NCBI RefSeq assembly: GCF_026212465.1 | Contig: NC_080048.1 | Coordinates: forward strand, 20,864,160 to 20,928,159 | Direction: 5' to 3' | Source: Amaranthus tricolor | Lineage: Eukaryota > Streptophyta > Magnoliopsida > Caryophyllales > Amaranthaceae | Length of the DNA stretch: 64,000 nucleotides | Part shown: positions 12,001 through 26,500 of the stretch, one piece after another | How positions within the stretch are numbered: position 1 is the stretch's first letter | Layout of the letters: every line of letters starts with the position of its first letter | Position numbers and translations under genes: made by a program | The notes under the pieces: model-generated | What the model was told of the DNA's origin: nothing | Seen by the model: the letters and a program-made list of their open reading frames with translations, nothing else | Databases searched by the model: none

Positions 12001-15000
12001 CTATTTGAATTTATTATTGTGTTGAAGTTGTAATAATTGTAAATCATAGTCATATGCTAGAAATTACGTGTTAAGTTGTGATTTTAAGGATTTTTTAGCG
12101 TTTTTGGCACTTTTGCGCATAAAGTAGCTCAAACTTGGATTGTTTTGCACGAAACTTGACACACTACACTGTTTGGTATATAATATTGTGTTGATGTGGT
12201 TAGAATTGTAAATCATTGTCATATGCTAGAAATTACGTGTTAAGTTGCGATTTTAAGGGTTTTCAAGCGTTTTTGACACTTTTGCGCATAAAGTACCTCA
12301 AACTTGGTTTGTTTTGGACGAAACTTGGCACAAAACACTATTTGGAATTTATTATTGTGTTGAAGTTGTAAGAATTTTAAATCCTAGGCATATGCTAGAA
12401 ATTACGTGTGAAGTTACGATTTTAAGGGTTTTTAAGCTTTTTTTGTACTTTTGCATATAATGTAGCTCAAACATGGTTTCTTTTGCATGATGCATGACAC
12501 ACAACTCTATTTGATGTAAATTATTGTGTTGAAGTGGTTAGAATTGTAAATCATAATCATATGCTAGAAATTACGTGTTAAGTTGCGATTTTAAGGGTTT
12601 TTAAGCGTTTTTGGCACTTTTGCGCATAAAGTAGCTCAAACTTAGTTTATTTGGCACGAAACTTGACCACAACTCTATTTGGTATATATTATTGTGTTGA
12701 AGTGGTTAGATTTGTAAATCATAGTCATATGCTAGAAATTACGTGTTAAGTTGCGATTTTAAGGGTTTTTAAGTGTTTTTGGCACTTTTGCGCAAAAAGT
12801 AGCTCATACATGGTTTGTTTGGCATGAAACTTGGCACACAACACTATTTGAATTTATTATTGTGTTGAAGTTGTAATAATTGTAAATCATAGTCATATGC
12901 TAGAAATTACGTGTTAAGTTGTGATTTTAAGGATTTTTTAGCGTTTTTGGCACTTTTGCGCATAAAGTAGCTCAAACTTGGTTTGTTTTGCACGAAACTT
13001 GACACACTACACTGTTTGGTATATAATATTGTGTTGATGTGGTTAGAATTGTAAATCATTGTCATATGCTAGAAATTACGTGTTAAGTTGCGATTTTAAG
13101 GGTTTTTAAGCGTTTTTGACACTTTTGCGCATAAAGTACCTCAAACTTGGTTTGTTTTGGACGAAACTTGGCACAAAACACTATTTGGAATTTATTATTG
13201 TGTTGAAGTTGTAAGAATTTTAAATCCTAGGCATATGCTAGAAATTACGTGTGAAGTTACGATTTTAAGGGTTTTTAAGCTTTTTTTGTACTTTTGCATA
13301 TAATGTAGCTCAAACATGGTTTCTTTTGCATGATACATGACACACAACTCTATTTGATGTAAATTATTGTGTTGAAGTGGTTAGAATTGTAAATCATAAT
13401 CATATGCTAGAAATTACGTGTTAAGTTGCGATTTTACGGGTTTTTAAGCGTTTTTGGCACTTTTGCGCATAAAGTAGCTCAAACTTAGTTTATTTGGCAC
13501 GAAACTTGACCACAACTCTATTTGGTATATATTATTGTGTTTGAAGTGGTTAGAATTGTAAATCATAGTCATGTGCTAGAAATTACGTGTTAAGTTGCGA
13601 TTTTAAGGGTTTTTTAGTGTTTTTGGCACTTTTGCGCAAAAAGTAGCTCACACATGGTTTGTTTGGCATGAAACTTGGCACACAACACTATTTGAATTTA
13701 TTATTGTGTTGAAGTTGTAATAATTGTAAATCATAGTCATATTCTAGAAATTACGTGTTAAGTTGTGATTTTAAGGATTTTTTAGCGTTTTTGGCACTTT
13801 TGCGCATAAAGTAGCTCAAACTTGGTTTGTTTTGCACGAAACTTGACACACTACACTGTTTGGTATATAATATTGTGTTGATGTGGTTAGAATTTTAAAT
13901 CATTGTCATATGCTAGAAATTACGTGTTAAGTTGCGATTTTAAGGGTTTTTAAGCGTTTTTTGACACTTTTGCGCATAAAGTACCTCAAACTTGGTTTGT
14001 TTTGGACGAAACTTGGCACAAAGCACTATTTGGAATTTATTATTGTGTTGAAGTTGTAAGAATTTTAAATCCTAGGCATATGCTAGAAATTACGTGTGAA
14101 GTTACGATTTTAAGGGTTTTTATGCTTTTTTTGTACTTTTGCATATAATGTAGCTCAAACATGGTTTCTTTTGCGTGATGCATGACACACAACTCTATTT
14201 GATGTAAATTATTGTGTTGAAGTGGTTAGAATTGTAAATCATAATCATATGCTAGAAATTACGTGTTAAGTTGCGATTTTACGGGTTTTTAAGCGTTTTT
14301 GGCACTTTTGCGCATAAAGTAGCTCAAACTTAGTTTATTTGGCACGAAACTTGACCACAACTCTATTTGGTATATATTATTGTGTTGAAGTGGTTAGATT
14401 TGTAAATCATAGTCATATGCTAGAAATTACGTGTTAAGTTGCGATTTTAAGGGTTTTTAAGTGATTTTGGCACTTTTGCGCAAAAAGTAGCTCATACATG
14501 GTTTGTTTGGCATGAAACTTGGCACACAACACTATTTGAATTTATTATTGTGTTGAAGTTGTAATAATTGTAAATCATAGTCATATGCTAGAAATTACGT
14601 GTTAAGTTGTGATTTTAAGGATTTTTTAGCGTTTTTGGCACTTTTGCGCATAAAGTAGCTCAAACTTGGTTTGTTTTGCACGAAACTTGACACACTACAC
14701 TGTTTGGTATATAATATTGTGTTGATGTGGTTAGAATTGTAAATCATTGTCATATGTTAGAAATTACGTGTTAAGTTGCGATTTTAAGGGTTTTTAAGCG
14801 TTTTTGACACTTTTGCGCATAAAGTACCTCAAACTTGGTTTGTTTTGGACGAAACTTGGCACAAAACACTATTTGGAATTTATTATTGTGTTGAAGTTGT
14901 AAGAATTTTAAATCCTAGGCATATGCTAGAAATTACATGTGATGTTACGATTTTAAGGGTTTTTAAGCTTTTTTTGTACTTTTGCATATAATGTAGCTCA

Positions 15001-16691
15001 AACATGGTTTCTTTTGCATGATGCATGACACACAACTCTATTTGATGTAAATTATTGTGTTGAAGTGGTTAGAATTGTAAATCATAATCATATGCTAGAA
15101 ATTACGTGTTAAGTTGCGATTTTACGGGTTTTTAAGCGTTTTTGGCACTTTTGCGCATAAAGTAGCTCAAACTTAGTTTATTTGGCACGAAACTTGACCA
15201 CAACTCTATTTGGTATATATTATTGTGTTTGAAGTGGTTAGAATTGTAAATCATAGTCATGTGCTAGAAATTACGTGTTATGTTGCGATTTTAAGGGTTT
15301 TTTAGTGTTTTTGGCACTTTTGCGCAAAAAGTAGCTCACACATGGTTTGTTTGGCATGAAACTTGGCACACAACACTATTTGAATTTATTATTGTGTTGA
15401 AGTTGTAATAATTGTAAATCATAGTCATATGCTAGAAATTACGTGTTAAGTTGTGATTTTAAGGATTTTTTAGCGTTTTTGGCACTTTTGCGCATAAAGT
15501 AGCTCAAACTTGGTTTGTTTTGCACGAAACTTGACACACTACACTGTTTGGTATATAATATTGTGTTGATGTGGTTAGAATTGTAAATCATTGTCATATG
15601 CTAGAAATTACGTGTTAAGTTGCGATTTTAAGGGTTTTTAAGCGTTTTTGACACTTTTGCGCATAAAGTACCTCAAACTTGGTTTGTTTTGGACGAAACT
15701 TGGCACAAAACACTATTTGGAATTTATTATTGTGTTGAAGTTGTAAGAATTTTAAATCCTAGGCATATGCTAGAAATTACGTGTGAAGTTACGATTTTAA
15801 CGGTTTTTAAGCTTTTTTTGTACTTTTGCATATAATGTAGCTCAAACATGGTTTCTTTTGCATGATGCATGACACACAACTCTATTTGATGTAAATTATT
15901 GTGTTGAAGTGGTTAGAATTGTAAATCATAATCATATGCTAGAAATTACGTGTTAAGTTGCGATTTTAAGGGTTTTTAAGCGTTTTTGGCACTTTTGCGC
16001 ATAAAGTAGCTCAAACTTAGTTTATTTGGCACGAAACTTGACCACAACTCTATTTGGTATATATTATTGTGTTGAAGTGGTTAGATTTGTAAATCATAGT
16101 CATATGCTAGAAATTACGTGTTAAGTTGCGATTTTAAGGGTTTTTATGTGTTTTTGGCACTTTTGCGCAAAAAGTAGCTCATACATGGTTTGTTTGGCAT
16201 GAAACTTGGCACACAACACTATTTGAATTTATTATTGTGTTGAAGTTGTAATAATTGTAAATCATAGTCATATGCTAGAAATTACGTGTTAAGTTGTGAT
16301 TTTAAGGATTTTTTAGCGTTTTTGGCACTTTTGCGCATAAAGTAGCTCAAACTTTGTTTGTTTTGCACGAAACTTGACACACTACACTGTTTGGTATATA
16401 CTATTGTGTTGATGTGGTTAGAATTGTAAATCATTGTCATATGCTAGAAATTACGTGTTAAGTTGCGATTTTAAGGGTTTTTTAAGCGTTTTTGACACTT
16501 TTGCGCATAAAGTACCTCAAACTTGGTTTGTTTTGGACGAAACTTGGCACAAAACACTATTTGGAATTTATTATTGTGTTGAAGTTGTAAGAATTTTAAA
16601 TCCTAGGCATATGCTAGAAATTACATGTGAAGTTAGATTTTAAGGGTTTTTAAGCTTTTTTTGTACTTTTGCATGTAATGTAGCTCAAACA
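9098..16691 (-). repeat. Regular 5-monomer HOR (M1-M5), ~844 bp, nine copies
   Basis: Taking tggtttc of M1 as the marker, copies start at 9098, 9941, 10787, 11631, 12474, 13317, 14162, 15005 and 15849, with the next at 16692. Periods are 843-846 bp, five monomers each. Within a copy the order on the + strand is M1, M2, M3, M4, M5. Copies starting at 9941 and 10787 share private variants (tttgaatgatgc in M1; aaacgtagtttatttgg and cgaaagttgacc in M2), so they come from one recent duplication. From about 13.3 kb a second version of M1/M2 (tttacgggttttt, then catgtgctag) appears. Confidence 0.9.
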
Positions 16692-19600
16692 TGGTTTCTT
16701 TTGCATGATGCATGACACACAACTCTATTTGATGTAAATTATTGTGTTGAAGTGGTTAGAATTGTAAATCATAATCATATGCTAGAAATTACGTGTTAAG
16801 TTGCGATTTTACGGGTTTTTAAGCGTTTTTGGCACTTTTGCGCATAAAGTAGCTCAAACTTAGTTTATTTGGCACGAAACTTGACCACAACTCTATTTGG
16901 TATATATTATTGTGTTTGAAGTGGTTAGAATTGTAAATCATAGTCATGTGCTAGAAATTACGTGTTAAGTTGCGATTTTAAGGGTTTTTTAGTGTTTTTG
17001 GCACTTTTGCGCAAAAAGTAGCTCAAACTTGGTTTGTTTTGCACGAAACTTGACACACTACACTGTTTGGTATATAATATTGTGTTGATGTGGTTAGAAT
17101 TGTAAATCATTGTCATATGCTAGAAATTACGTGTTAAGTTGCGATTTTAAGGGTTTTTAAGCGTTTTTGACACTTTTGCGCATAAAGTACCTCAAACTTG
17201 GTTTGTTTTGGACGAAACTTGGCACAAAACACTATTTGGAATTTATTATTGTGTTGAAGTTGTAAGAATTTTAAATCCTAGGCATATGCTAGAAATTACA
17301 TGTGATGTTACGATTTTAAGGGTTTTTAGGCTTTTTTTGTACTTTTGCATATAATGTAGCTCAAACATGGTTTCTTTTGCATGATGCATGACACACAACT
17401 CTATTTGATGTAAATTATTGTGTTGAAGTGGTTAGAATTGTAAATCATAATCATATGCTAGAAATTACGTGTTAAGTTGCGATTTTACGGGTTTTTTAAG
17501 CGTTTTTGGCACTTTTGTGCATAAAGTAGGTCAAACTTAGTTTATTTGGCACGAAACTTGACCACAACTCTATTTGGTATATATTATTGTGTTTGAAGTG
17601 GTTAGAATTGTAAATCATAGTCATGTGCTAGAAATTACGTGTTAAGTTGCGATTTTAAGGGTTTTTTAGTGTTTTTGGCACTTTTGCGCAAAAAGTAGCT
17701 CATACATGGTTTATTTGGCATGAAACTTGGCACACAACACTATTTGAATTTATTATTGTGTTGAAGTTGTAATATTTGTAAATCATAGTCATATGCTAGA
17801 AATTACGTGTTAAGTTGTGATTTTAAGGATTTTTTAGCGTTTTTGGCACTTTTGCGCATAAAGTAGCTCAAACTTGGTTTGTTTTGCACGAAACTTGACA
17901 CACTACACTGTTTGGTATATACTATTGTGTTGATGTGGTTAGAATTGTAAATCATTGTCATATGCTAGAAATTACGTGTTAAGTTGCGATTTTAAGAGTT
18001 TTTAAGCGTTTTTGACACTTTTGCGCATAAAGTACCTCAAACTTGGTTTTTTTTGGACGAAACTTGGCACAAAACACTATTTGGAATTTATTATTGTGTT
18101 GATGTTGTAAGAATTTTAAATCCTAGGCATATGCTAGAAATTACGTGTGAAGTTTCGATTTTAAGGGTTTTTAAGCTTTTTTTGTACTTTTGCATATAAT
18201 GTAGCTCAAACATGGTTTCTTTTGCATGATGCATGACACACAACTCTATTTGATGTAAATTATTGTGTTGAAGTGGTTAGAATTGTAAATCATAATCATA
18301 TGCTAGAAATTAGGTGTTAAGTTGCGATTTTAAGGGTTTTTAAGCGTTTTTGGAACTTTTGCGCATAAAGTAGCTCAAACTTAGTTTATTTGGCACGAAA
18401 CTTGACCACAACTCTATTTGGTATATATTATTGTGTTGAAGTGGTTAGATTTGTAAATCATAGTCATATGCTAGAAATTACGTGTTAAGTTGCGATTTTA
18501 AGGGTTTTTAAGTGTTTTTGGTACTTTTGCGCAAAAAGTAGCTCATACATGGTTTTTTGGCATGAAACTTGGCACACAACACTATTTGAATTTATTATTG
18601 TGTTGAAGTTGTAATAATTGTAAATCATAGTCATATGCTAGAAATTACGTGTTAAGTTGTGATTTTAAGGATTTTTTAGCGTTTTTGGCACTTTTGCGCA
18701 TAAAGTAGCTCAAACTTGGTTTGTTTTGCACGAAACTTGACACACTACACTGTTTGGTATATACTATTGTGTTGATGTGGTTAGAATTGTAAATCATTGT
18801 CATATGCTAGAAATTACGTGTTAAGTTGCGATTTTAAGGGTTTTTAAGCGTTTTTGACACTTTTACGCATAAAGTACCTCAAACTTGGTTTGTTTTGGAC
18901 GAAACTTGGCACAAAACACTATTTGGAATTTATTATTGTGTTGAAGTTGTAAGAATTTTAAATCCTAGGCATATGCTAGAAATTACATGTGAAGTTAGAT
19001 TTTAAGGGTTTTTAAGCTTTTTTTGTACTTTTGCATGTAATGTAGCTCAAACATGGTTTCTTTTGCATGATGCATGACACACAACTCTATTTGATGTAAA
19101 TTATTGTGTTGAAGTGGTTAGAATTGTAAATCATAATCATATGCTAGAAATTACGTGTTAAGTTGCGATTTTACGGGTTTTTAAGCGTTTTTGGCACTTT
19201 TGCGCATAAAGTAGCTCAAACTTAGTTTATTTGGCACGAAACTTGACCACAACTCTATTTGGTATATATTATTGTGTTTGAAGTGGTTAGAATTGTAAAT
19301 CATAGTCATGTGCTAGAAATTACGAGTTAAGTTGCGATTTTAAGGGTTTTTAAGCGTTTTTTGACACTTTTGCGCATAAAGTACCTCAAACTTGGTTTGT
19401 TTTGGACGAAACTTGGCACAAAACACTATTTGGAATTTATTATTGTGTTGAAGTTGTAAGAATTTTAAATCCTAGGCATATGCTAGAAATTACATGTGAA
19501 GTTAGATTTTAAGGGTTTTTAAGCTTTTTTTGTACTTTTGCATGTAATGTAGCTCAAACATGGTTTCTTTTGCATTATGCATGACACACAACTCTATTTG

Positions 19601-20574
19601 ATGTAAATTATTGTGTTGAAGTGGTTAGAATTGTAAATCATAATCATATGCTAGAAATTACGTGTTAAGTTGCGATTTTACGGGTTTTTTAAGCGTTTTT
19701 GGCACTTTTGCGCATAAAGTAGCTCAAACTTAGTTTATTTGGCACGAAACTTGACCACAACTCTATTTGGTATATATTATTGTGTTTGAAGTGGTTAGAA
19801 TTGTAAATCATAGTCATGTGCTAGAAATTACGTGTTAAGTTGCGATTTTAAGGGTTTTTTAAGCGTTTTTGACACTTTTGCGCATAAAGTACCTCAAACT
19901 TGGTTTGTTTTGGACGAAACTTGGCACAAAACACTATTTGGAATTTATTATTGTGTTGAAGTTGTAAGAATTTTAAATCCTAGGCATATGCTAGAAATTA
20001 CATGTGAAGTTAGATTTTAAGGGTTTTTAAGCTTTTTTTGTACTTTTGCATGTAATGTAGCTCAAACATGGTTTCTTTTGCATGATGCATGACACACAAC
20101 TCTATTTGCTGTAAATTATTGTGTTGAAGTGGTTAGAATTGTAAATCATAATCATATGCTAGAAATTACGTGTTATGTTGCGATTTTACGGGTTTTTAAG
20201 CGTTTTTGGCACTTTTGCGCATAAAGTAGCTCAAACTTGGTTTATTTGGCACGAAACTTGACCACAACTCTATTTGGTATATATTATTGTGTTTGAAGTG
20301 GTTAGAATTGTAAATCATAGTCATGTGCTAGAAATTACGTGTTAAGTTGCGATTTTAAGGGTTTTTAAGCGTTTTTGACACTTTTGCGCATAAAGTACCT
20401 CAAACTTGGTTTGTTTTGGACGAAACTTGGCACAAAACACTATTTGGAATTTATTATTGTGTTGAAGTTGTAAGAATTTTAAATCCTAGGCATATGCTAG
20501 AAATTACATGTGAAGTTAGATTTTAAGGGTTTTTAAGCTTTTTTTGTACTTTTGCATGTAATGTAGCTCAAACA
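16692..20574 (-). repeat. Contracted and rearranged 5-mer HORs
   Basis: M1 markers fall at 16692, 17368, 18213, 19054, 19561, 20069 and 20575. Intervals are 676, 845, 841, 507, 508 and 506 bp, i.e. 4, 5, 5, 3, 3 and 3 monomers. The 4-mer lacks the M3 body: its lead runs directly into M4 near 17,025. The three 3-mers are M1-M2-M5, with M3 and M4 removed near 19,325-19,365, and they repeat in tandem, so the deleted form was itself amplified. This is the expected product of unequal exchange between homologous monomers. Confidence 0.85.
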
Positions 20575-23500
20575 TGGTTTCTTTTGCATGATGCATGACA
20601 CACAACTCTATTTGATGTAAATTATTGTGTTGAAGTGGTTAGAATTGTAAATCATAATCATATGCTAGAAATTACGTGTTAAGTTGCGATTTTACGGGTT
20701 TTTAAGCGTTTTTGGCACTTTTGCGCATAAAGTAGCTCAAACTTAGTTTATTTGGCACGAAACTTGACCACAACTCTATTTGGTATATATTATTGTGTTT
20801 GAAGTGGTGAGAATTGTAAATCATAGTCATGTGCTAGAAATTACGTGTTAAGTTGCGATTTTTAAGGGTTTTTTAGTGTTTTTGGCACTTTTGCGCAAAA
20901 AGTAGCTCATACATGGTTTGTTTGGCATGAAACTTGGCACACAACACTATTTGAATTTATTATTGTGTTGAAGTTGTAATATTTGTAAATCATAGTCATA
21001 TGCTAGAAATTACGTGTTAAGTTGTGATTTTAAGGATTTTTTAGTGTTTTTGGCACTTTTGCGCATAAAGTAGCTCAAACTTGGTTTGTTTTGCACGAAA
21101 CTTGACACACTACACTGTTTGGTATATAATATTGTGTTGATGTGGTTAGAATTGTAAATCATTGTCATATGCTAGAAATTACGTGTTAAGTTGCGATTTT
21201 AAGGGTTTTTAAGCGTTTTTTGACACTTTTGCGCATAAAGTACCTCAAACTTGGTTTGTTTTGGACGAAACTTTGCACAAAACACTATTTGGAATTTATT
21301 ATTGTGTTGAAGTTGTAAGAATTTTAAATCCTAGGCATATGCTAGAAATTACGTGTGAAGTTTCGATTTTAAGGGTTTTTAAGCTTTTTTTGTACTTTTG
21401 CATATAATGTAGCTCAAACATGGTTTCTTTTGCATGATGCATGACACACAACTCTATTTGATGTAAATTATTGTGTTGAAGTGTTTAGAATTGTAAATCA
21501 TAATCATATGCTAGAAATTACGTGTTAAGTTGCGATTTTAAGGGTTTTAAAGCGTTTTTGGCACTTTTGCGCATAAAGTAGCTCAAACTTAGTTTATTTG
21601 GCACGAAACTTGACCACAATTCTATTTGGTATATATTATTGTGTTGAAGTGGTTAGATTTGTAAATCATAGTCATATGCTAGAAATTACGTGTTAAGTTG
21701 CGATTTTAAGGGTTTTTTAAGTGTTTTTGGCACTTTTGCGCAAAAAGTAGCTCATACATGGTTTGTTTGGCATGAAACTTGGCACACAACACTATTTGAA
21801 TTTATTATTGTGTTGAAGTTGTAATAATTGAAAATCATAGTCATATGCTAGAAATTACGTGTTAAGTTGTGATTTTAAGGATTTTTTAGCGTTTTTGGCA
21901 CTTTTGCGCATAAAGTAGCTCAAACTTGGTTTATTTTGCACGAAACTTGACACACTACACTGTTTGGTATATAATATTGTGTTGATGTGGTTAGAATTGT
22001 AAATCATTGTCATATGCTAGAAATTACGTGTTAAGTTGCGATTTTAAGGGTTTTTAAGCGTTTTTGACACTTTTGCGCATAAAGTACCTCAAACTTGGTT
22101 TGTTTTGGACGAAACTTGGCACAAAACACTATTTGGAATTTATTATTGTGTTGAAGTTGTAAGAATTTTAAATCCTAGGCATATGCTAGAAATTACATGT
22201 GAAGTTAGATTTAAGGGTTTTTAAGCTTTTTTTGTACTTTTGCATGTAATGTAGCTCAAACATGGTTTCTTTTGCATGATGCATGACACACAACTCTATT
22301 TGATGTAAATTATTGTGTTGAAGTGGTTAGAATTGTAAATCATAATCATATGCTAGAAATTACGTGTTAAGTTGCGATTTACGGGTTTTTAACCGTTTTT
22401 TGGCACTTTTGCGCATAAAGTAGCTCAAACTTAGTTTATTTGGCACCAAACTTGACCACAACTCTATTTGGTATATATTATTGTGTTTGAAGTGATTAGA
22501 ATTGTAAATCATAGTCATGTGCTAGAAATTACGTGTTAAGTTGCGATTTTAAGGGTTTTTTAGTGTTTTTGGCACTTTTGCGCAAAAAGTAGCTCATATA
22601 TGGTTTGTTTGGCATGAAACTTGGCACACAACACTATTTGAATTTATTATTGTGTTGAAGTTGTAATATTTGTAAATCATAGTCATATGCCAGAAATTAC
22701 GTGTTAAGTTGTGATTTTAAGTATTTTTTAGCGTTTTTGGCACTTTTGCGCATAAAGTAGCTCAAAATTGGTTTGTTTTGCATCAAACTTGACACACTAC
22801 ACTGTTTGGTATATAATATTGTGTTGATCTGGTTAGAATTGTAAATCATTGTCATATGCTAGGAAATTACGTGTTAAGTTGCGATTTTAAGGGTTTTTAA
22901 GCGTTTTTTGACACTTTTGCGCATAAAGTACCTCAAACTTGGTTTGTTTTGGACGAAACTTGGCACAAAACACTATTTGGAATTTATTATTGTGTTGAAG
23001 TTGTAAGAATTTTAAATCCTAGGCATATGCTAGAAATTACGTGTGAAGTTTCGATTTTAAGGGTTTTTAAGCTTTTTTTGTACTTTTGCATATAATGTAG
23101 CTCAAACATGGTTTCTTTTGCATGATGCATGACACACAACTCTATTTGATGTAAATTATTGTGTTGAAGTGGTTAGAATTGTAAATCATAATCATATGGT
23201 AGAAATTACGTGTTAAGTTGCGATTTTAAGGGTTTTTAAGCGTTTTTGGCACTTTTGCGCATAAAGTAGCTCAAACTTAGTTTATTTGGCACGAAACTTG
23301 ACCACAACTCTATTTGGTATATATTATTGTGTTGAAGTGGTTAGATTTGTAAATCATAGTCATATGCTAGAAATTACGGTGTTAAGTTGCGATTTTAAGG
23401 GTTTTTTTTAGTGTTTTTGGCACTTTTGCGCAAAAAGTAGCTCATACATGGTTTGTTTGGCATGAAACTTGGCACACAACACTATTTGAATTTATTATTG

Positions 23501-26500
23501 TGTTGAAGTTGTAATAATTGTAAATCATAGTCATATGCTAGAAATTACGTATTAAGTTGTGATTTTAAGGATTTTTTAGCGTTTTTGGCACTTTTGCGCA
23601 TAAAGTAGCTCAAAATTGGTTTGTTTTTGCACGAAACTTGACACACTACACTGTTTGGTATATAATATTGTGTTGATGTGGTTAGAATTGTAAATCATTG
23701 TCATATGCTAGAAATTACGTGTGTTAAGTTGCGATTTTAAGGGTTTTTTAAGCGTTTTTGACACTTTTGCGCATAAAGTACCTCAAACTTGGTTTGTTTT
23801 GGACGAAACTTGGCACAAAACACTATTTTGAATTTATTATTGTGTTGAAGTTGTAAGAATTTTAAATCCTAGGCATATGCTAGAAATTACATGTGAAGTT
23901 AGATTTTAAGGGTTTTTAAGCTTTTTTTTGTACTTTTGCATGTAATGTAGCTCAAACATGGTTTCTTTTGCATGATGCATGACACACAACTCTATTTGAT
24001 GTAAATTATTGTGTTGAAGTGGTTAGAATTGTAAATCATAATCATATGCTAGAAATTACGTGTTAAGTTGCGATTTTACGGGTTTTTAAGCGTTTTTGGC
24101 ACTTTTGCGCATAAAGTAGCTCAAACTTAGTTTATTTGGCACGAAACTTGACCACAACTCTATTTGGTATATATTATTGTGTTTGAAGTGGTTAGAATTG
24201 TAAATCATAGTCATGTGCTAGAAAATTACGTGTTAAGTTGCGATTTTAAGGGTTTTTTTAGTGTTTTTGGCCCTTTTGCGCAAAAAGTAGCTCATACATG
24301 GTTTGTTTGGCATGAAACTTGGCACACAACACTATTTGAATTTATTATTGTGTTGAAGTTGTAATATTTGTAAATCATAGTCATATGCTAGAAATTACGT
24401 GTTAAGTTGTGATTTTAAGGATTTTTTAGCGTTTTTGGCACTTTTGCGCATAAAGTAGCTCAAAATTGGTTTGTTTTGCACCAAACTTGACACACTACAC
24501 TGTTTGGTATATAATATTGTGTTGATGTGGTTAGAATTGTAAATCATTGTCATATGCTAGAAATTACGTGTTAAGTTGCGATTTTAAGGGTTTTTAAGCG
24601 TTTTTGACACTTTTGCGCATAAAGTACCTCAAACTTGGTTTGTTTTGGACGAAACTTGGCACAAAACACTATTTGGAATTTATTATTGTGTTGAAGTTGT
24701 AAGAATTTTAAATCCTAGGCATATGCTAGAAATTACATGTGAAGTTAGATTTTAAGGGTTTTTTAAGCTTTTTTTGTACTTTTGCATGTAATGTAGCTCA
24801 AACATGGTTTCTTTTGCATGATGCATGACACACAACTCTATTTGATGTAAATTATTGTGTTGAAGTGGTTAGAATTGTAAATCATAATCATATGCTAGAA
24901 ATTACGTGTTAAGTTGCGATTTTACGGGTTTTTTAAGCGTTTTTTGGCACTTTTGCGCATAAAGTAGCTCAAACTTAGTTTATTTGGCACGAAACTTGAC
25001 CACAACTCTATTTGGTATATATTATTGTGTTTGAAGTGGTTAGAATTGTAAATCATAGTTATGTGCTAGAAATTACGTGTTAAGTTGCGATTTTAAGGGT
25101 TTTTTTAGTGTTTTTGGCACTTTTGCGCAAAAAGTAGCTCATACATGGTTTGTTTGGCATGAAACTTGGCACACAACACTATTTGAATTTATTATTGTGT
25201 TGAAGTTGTAATATTTGTAAATCATAGTCATATGCTAGAAATTACGTGTTAAGTTGTGATTTTAAGGATTTTTTAGCGTTTTTGGCACTTTTGCGCATAA
25301 AGTAGCTCAAACTTGGTTTGTTTTGCACGAAACTTGACACACTACACTGTTTGGTATATAATATTGTGTTGATGTGGTTAGAATTGTAAATCATTGTCAT
25401 ATGCTAGAAATTACGTGTTAAGTTGCGATTTTAAGGGTTTTTAAGCGTTTTTGACACTTTTGCGCATAAAGTACCTCAAACTTGGTTTGTTTTGGACGAA
25501 ACTTTGCACAAAACACTATTTGGAATTTATTATTGTGTTGAAGTTGTAAGAATTTTAAATCCTAGGCATATGCTAGAAATTACGTGTGAAGTTTCGATTT
25601 TAAGGGTTTTTAAGCTTTTTTTGTACTTTTGCATATAATGTAGCTCAAACATGGTTTCTTTTGCATGATGCATGACACACAACTCTATTTGATGTAAATT
25701 ATTGTGTTGAAGTGGTTAGAATTGTAAATCATAATCATATGCTAGAAATTACGTGTTAAGTTGCGATTTTAAGGGTTTTAAAGCGTTTTTGGCACTTTTG
25801 CGCATAAAGTAGCTCAAACTTAGTTTATTTGGCACGAAACTTGACCACAACTCTATTTGGTATATATTATTGTGTTGAAGTGGTTAGATTTGTAAATCAT
25901 AGTCATATGCTAGAAATTACGTGTTAAGTTGCGATTTTAAGGGTTTTTAAGTGTTTTTGGCACTTTTGCAAAAAGTAGCTCATACATGGTTTGTTTGGCA
26001 TGAAACTTGGCACACAACACTATTTGAATTTATTATTGTGTTGAAGTTGTAAGAATTTTAAATCCTAGGCATATGCTAGAAATTACATGTGAAGTTAGAT
26101 TTTAAGGGTTTTTAAGCTTTTTTTGTACTTTTGCATGTAATGTAGCTCAAACATGGTTTCTTTTGCATGATGCATGACACACAACTCTATTTGATGTAAA
26201 TTATTGTGTTGAAGTGGTTAGAATTGTAAATCATAATCATATGCTAGAAATTACGTGTTAAGTTGCGATTTTTACGGGTTTTTAAGCGTTTTTTTGGCAC
26301 TTTTGCGCATAAAGTAGCTCAAACTTAGTTTATTTGGCACGAAACTTGACCACAACTCTATTTGGTATATATATTGTGTTTGAAGTGGTTAGAATTGTAA
26401 ATCATAGTCATGTGCTAGAAATTACGAGTTAAGTTGCGATTTTAAGGGTTTTTTAAGCGTTTTTGGCACTTTTGCGCATAAAGTAGCTCAAACTTGGTTT

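Noticed and set aside
16434..16643. Open frames on the + strand in block 2 (also 19832-20020 and 24164-24364)
   Set aside because: Shadows of the M2-M5 monomers; sibling HOR copies have the same sequence with the frame closed by single-base differences.
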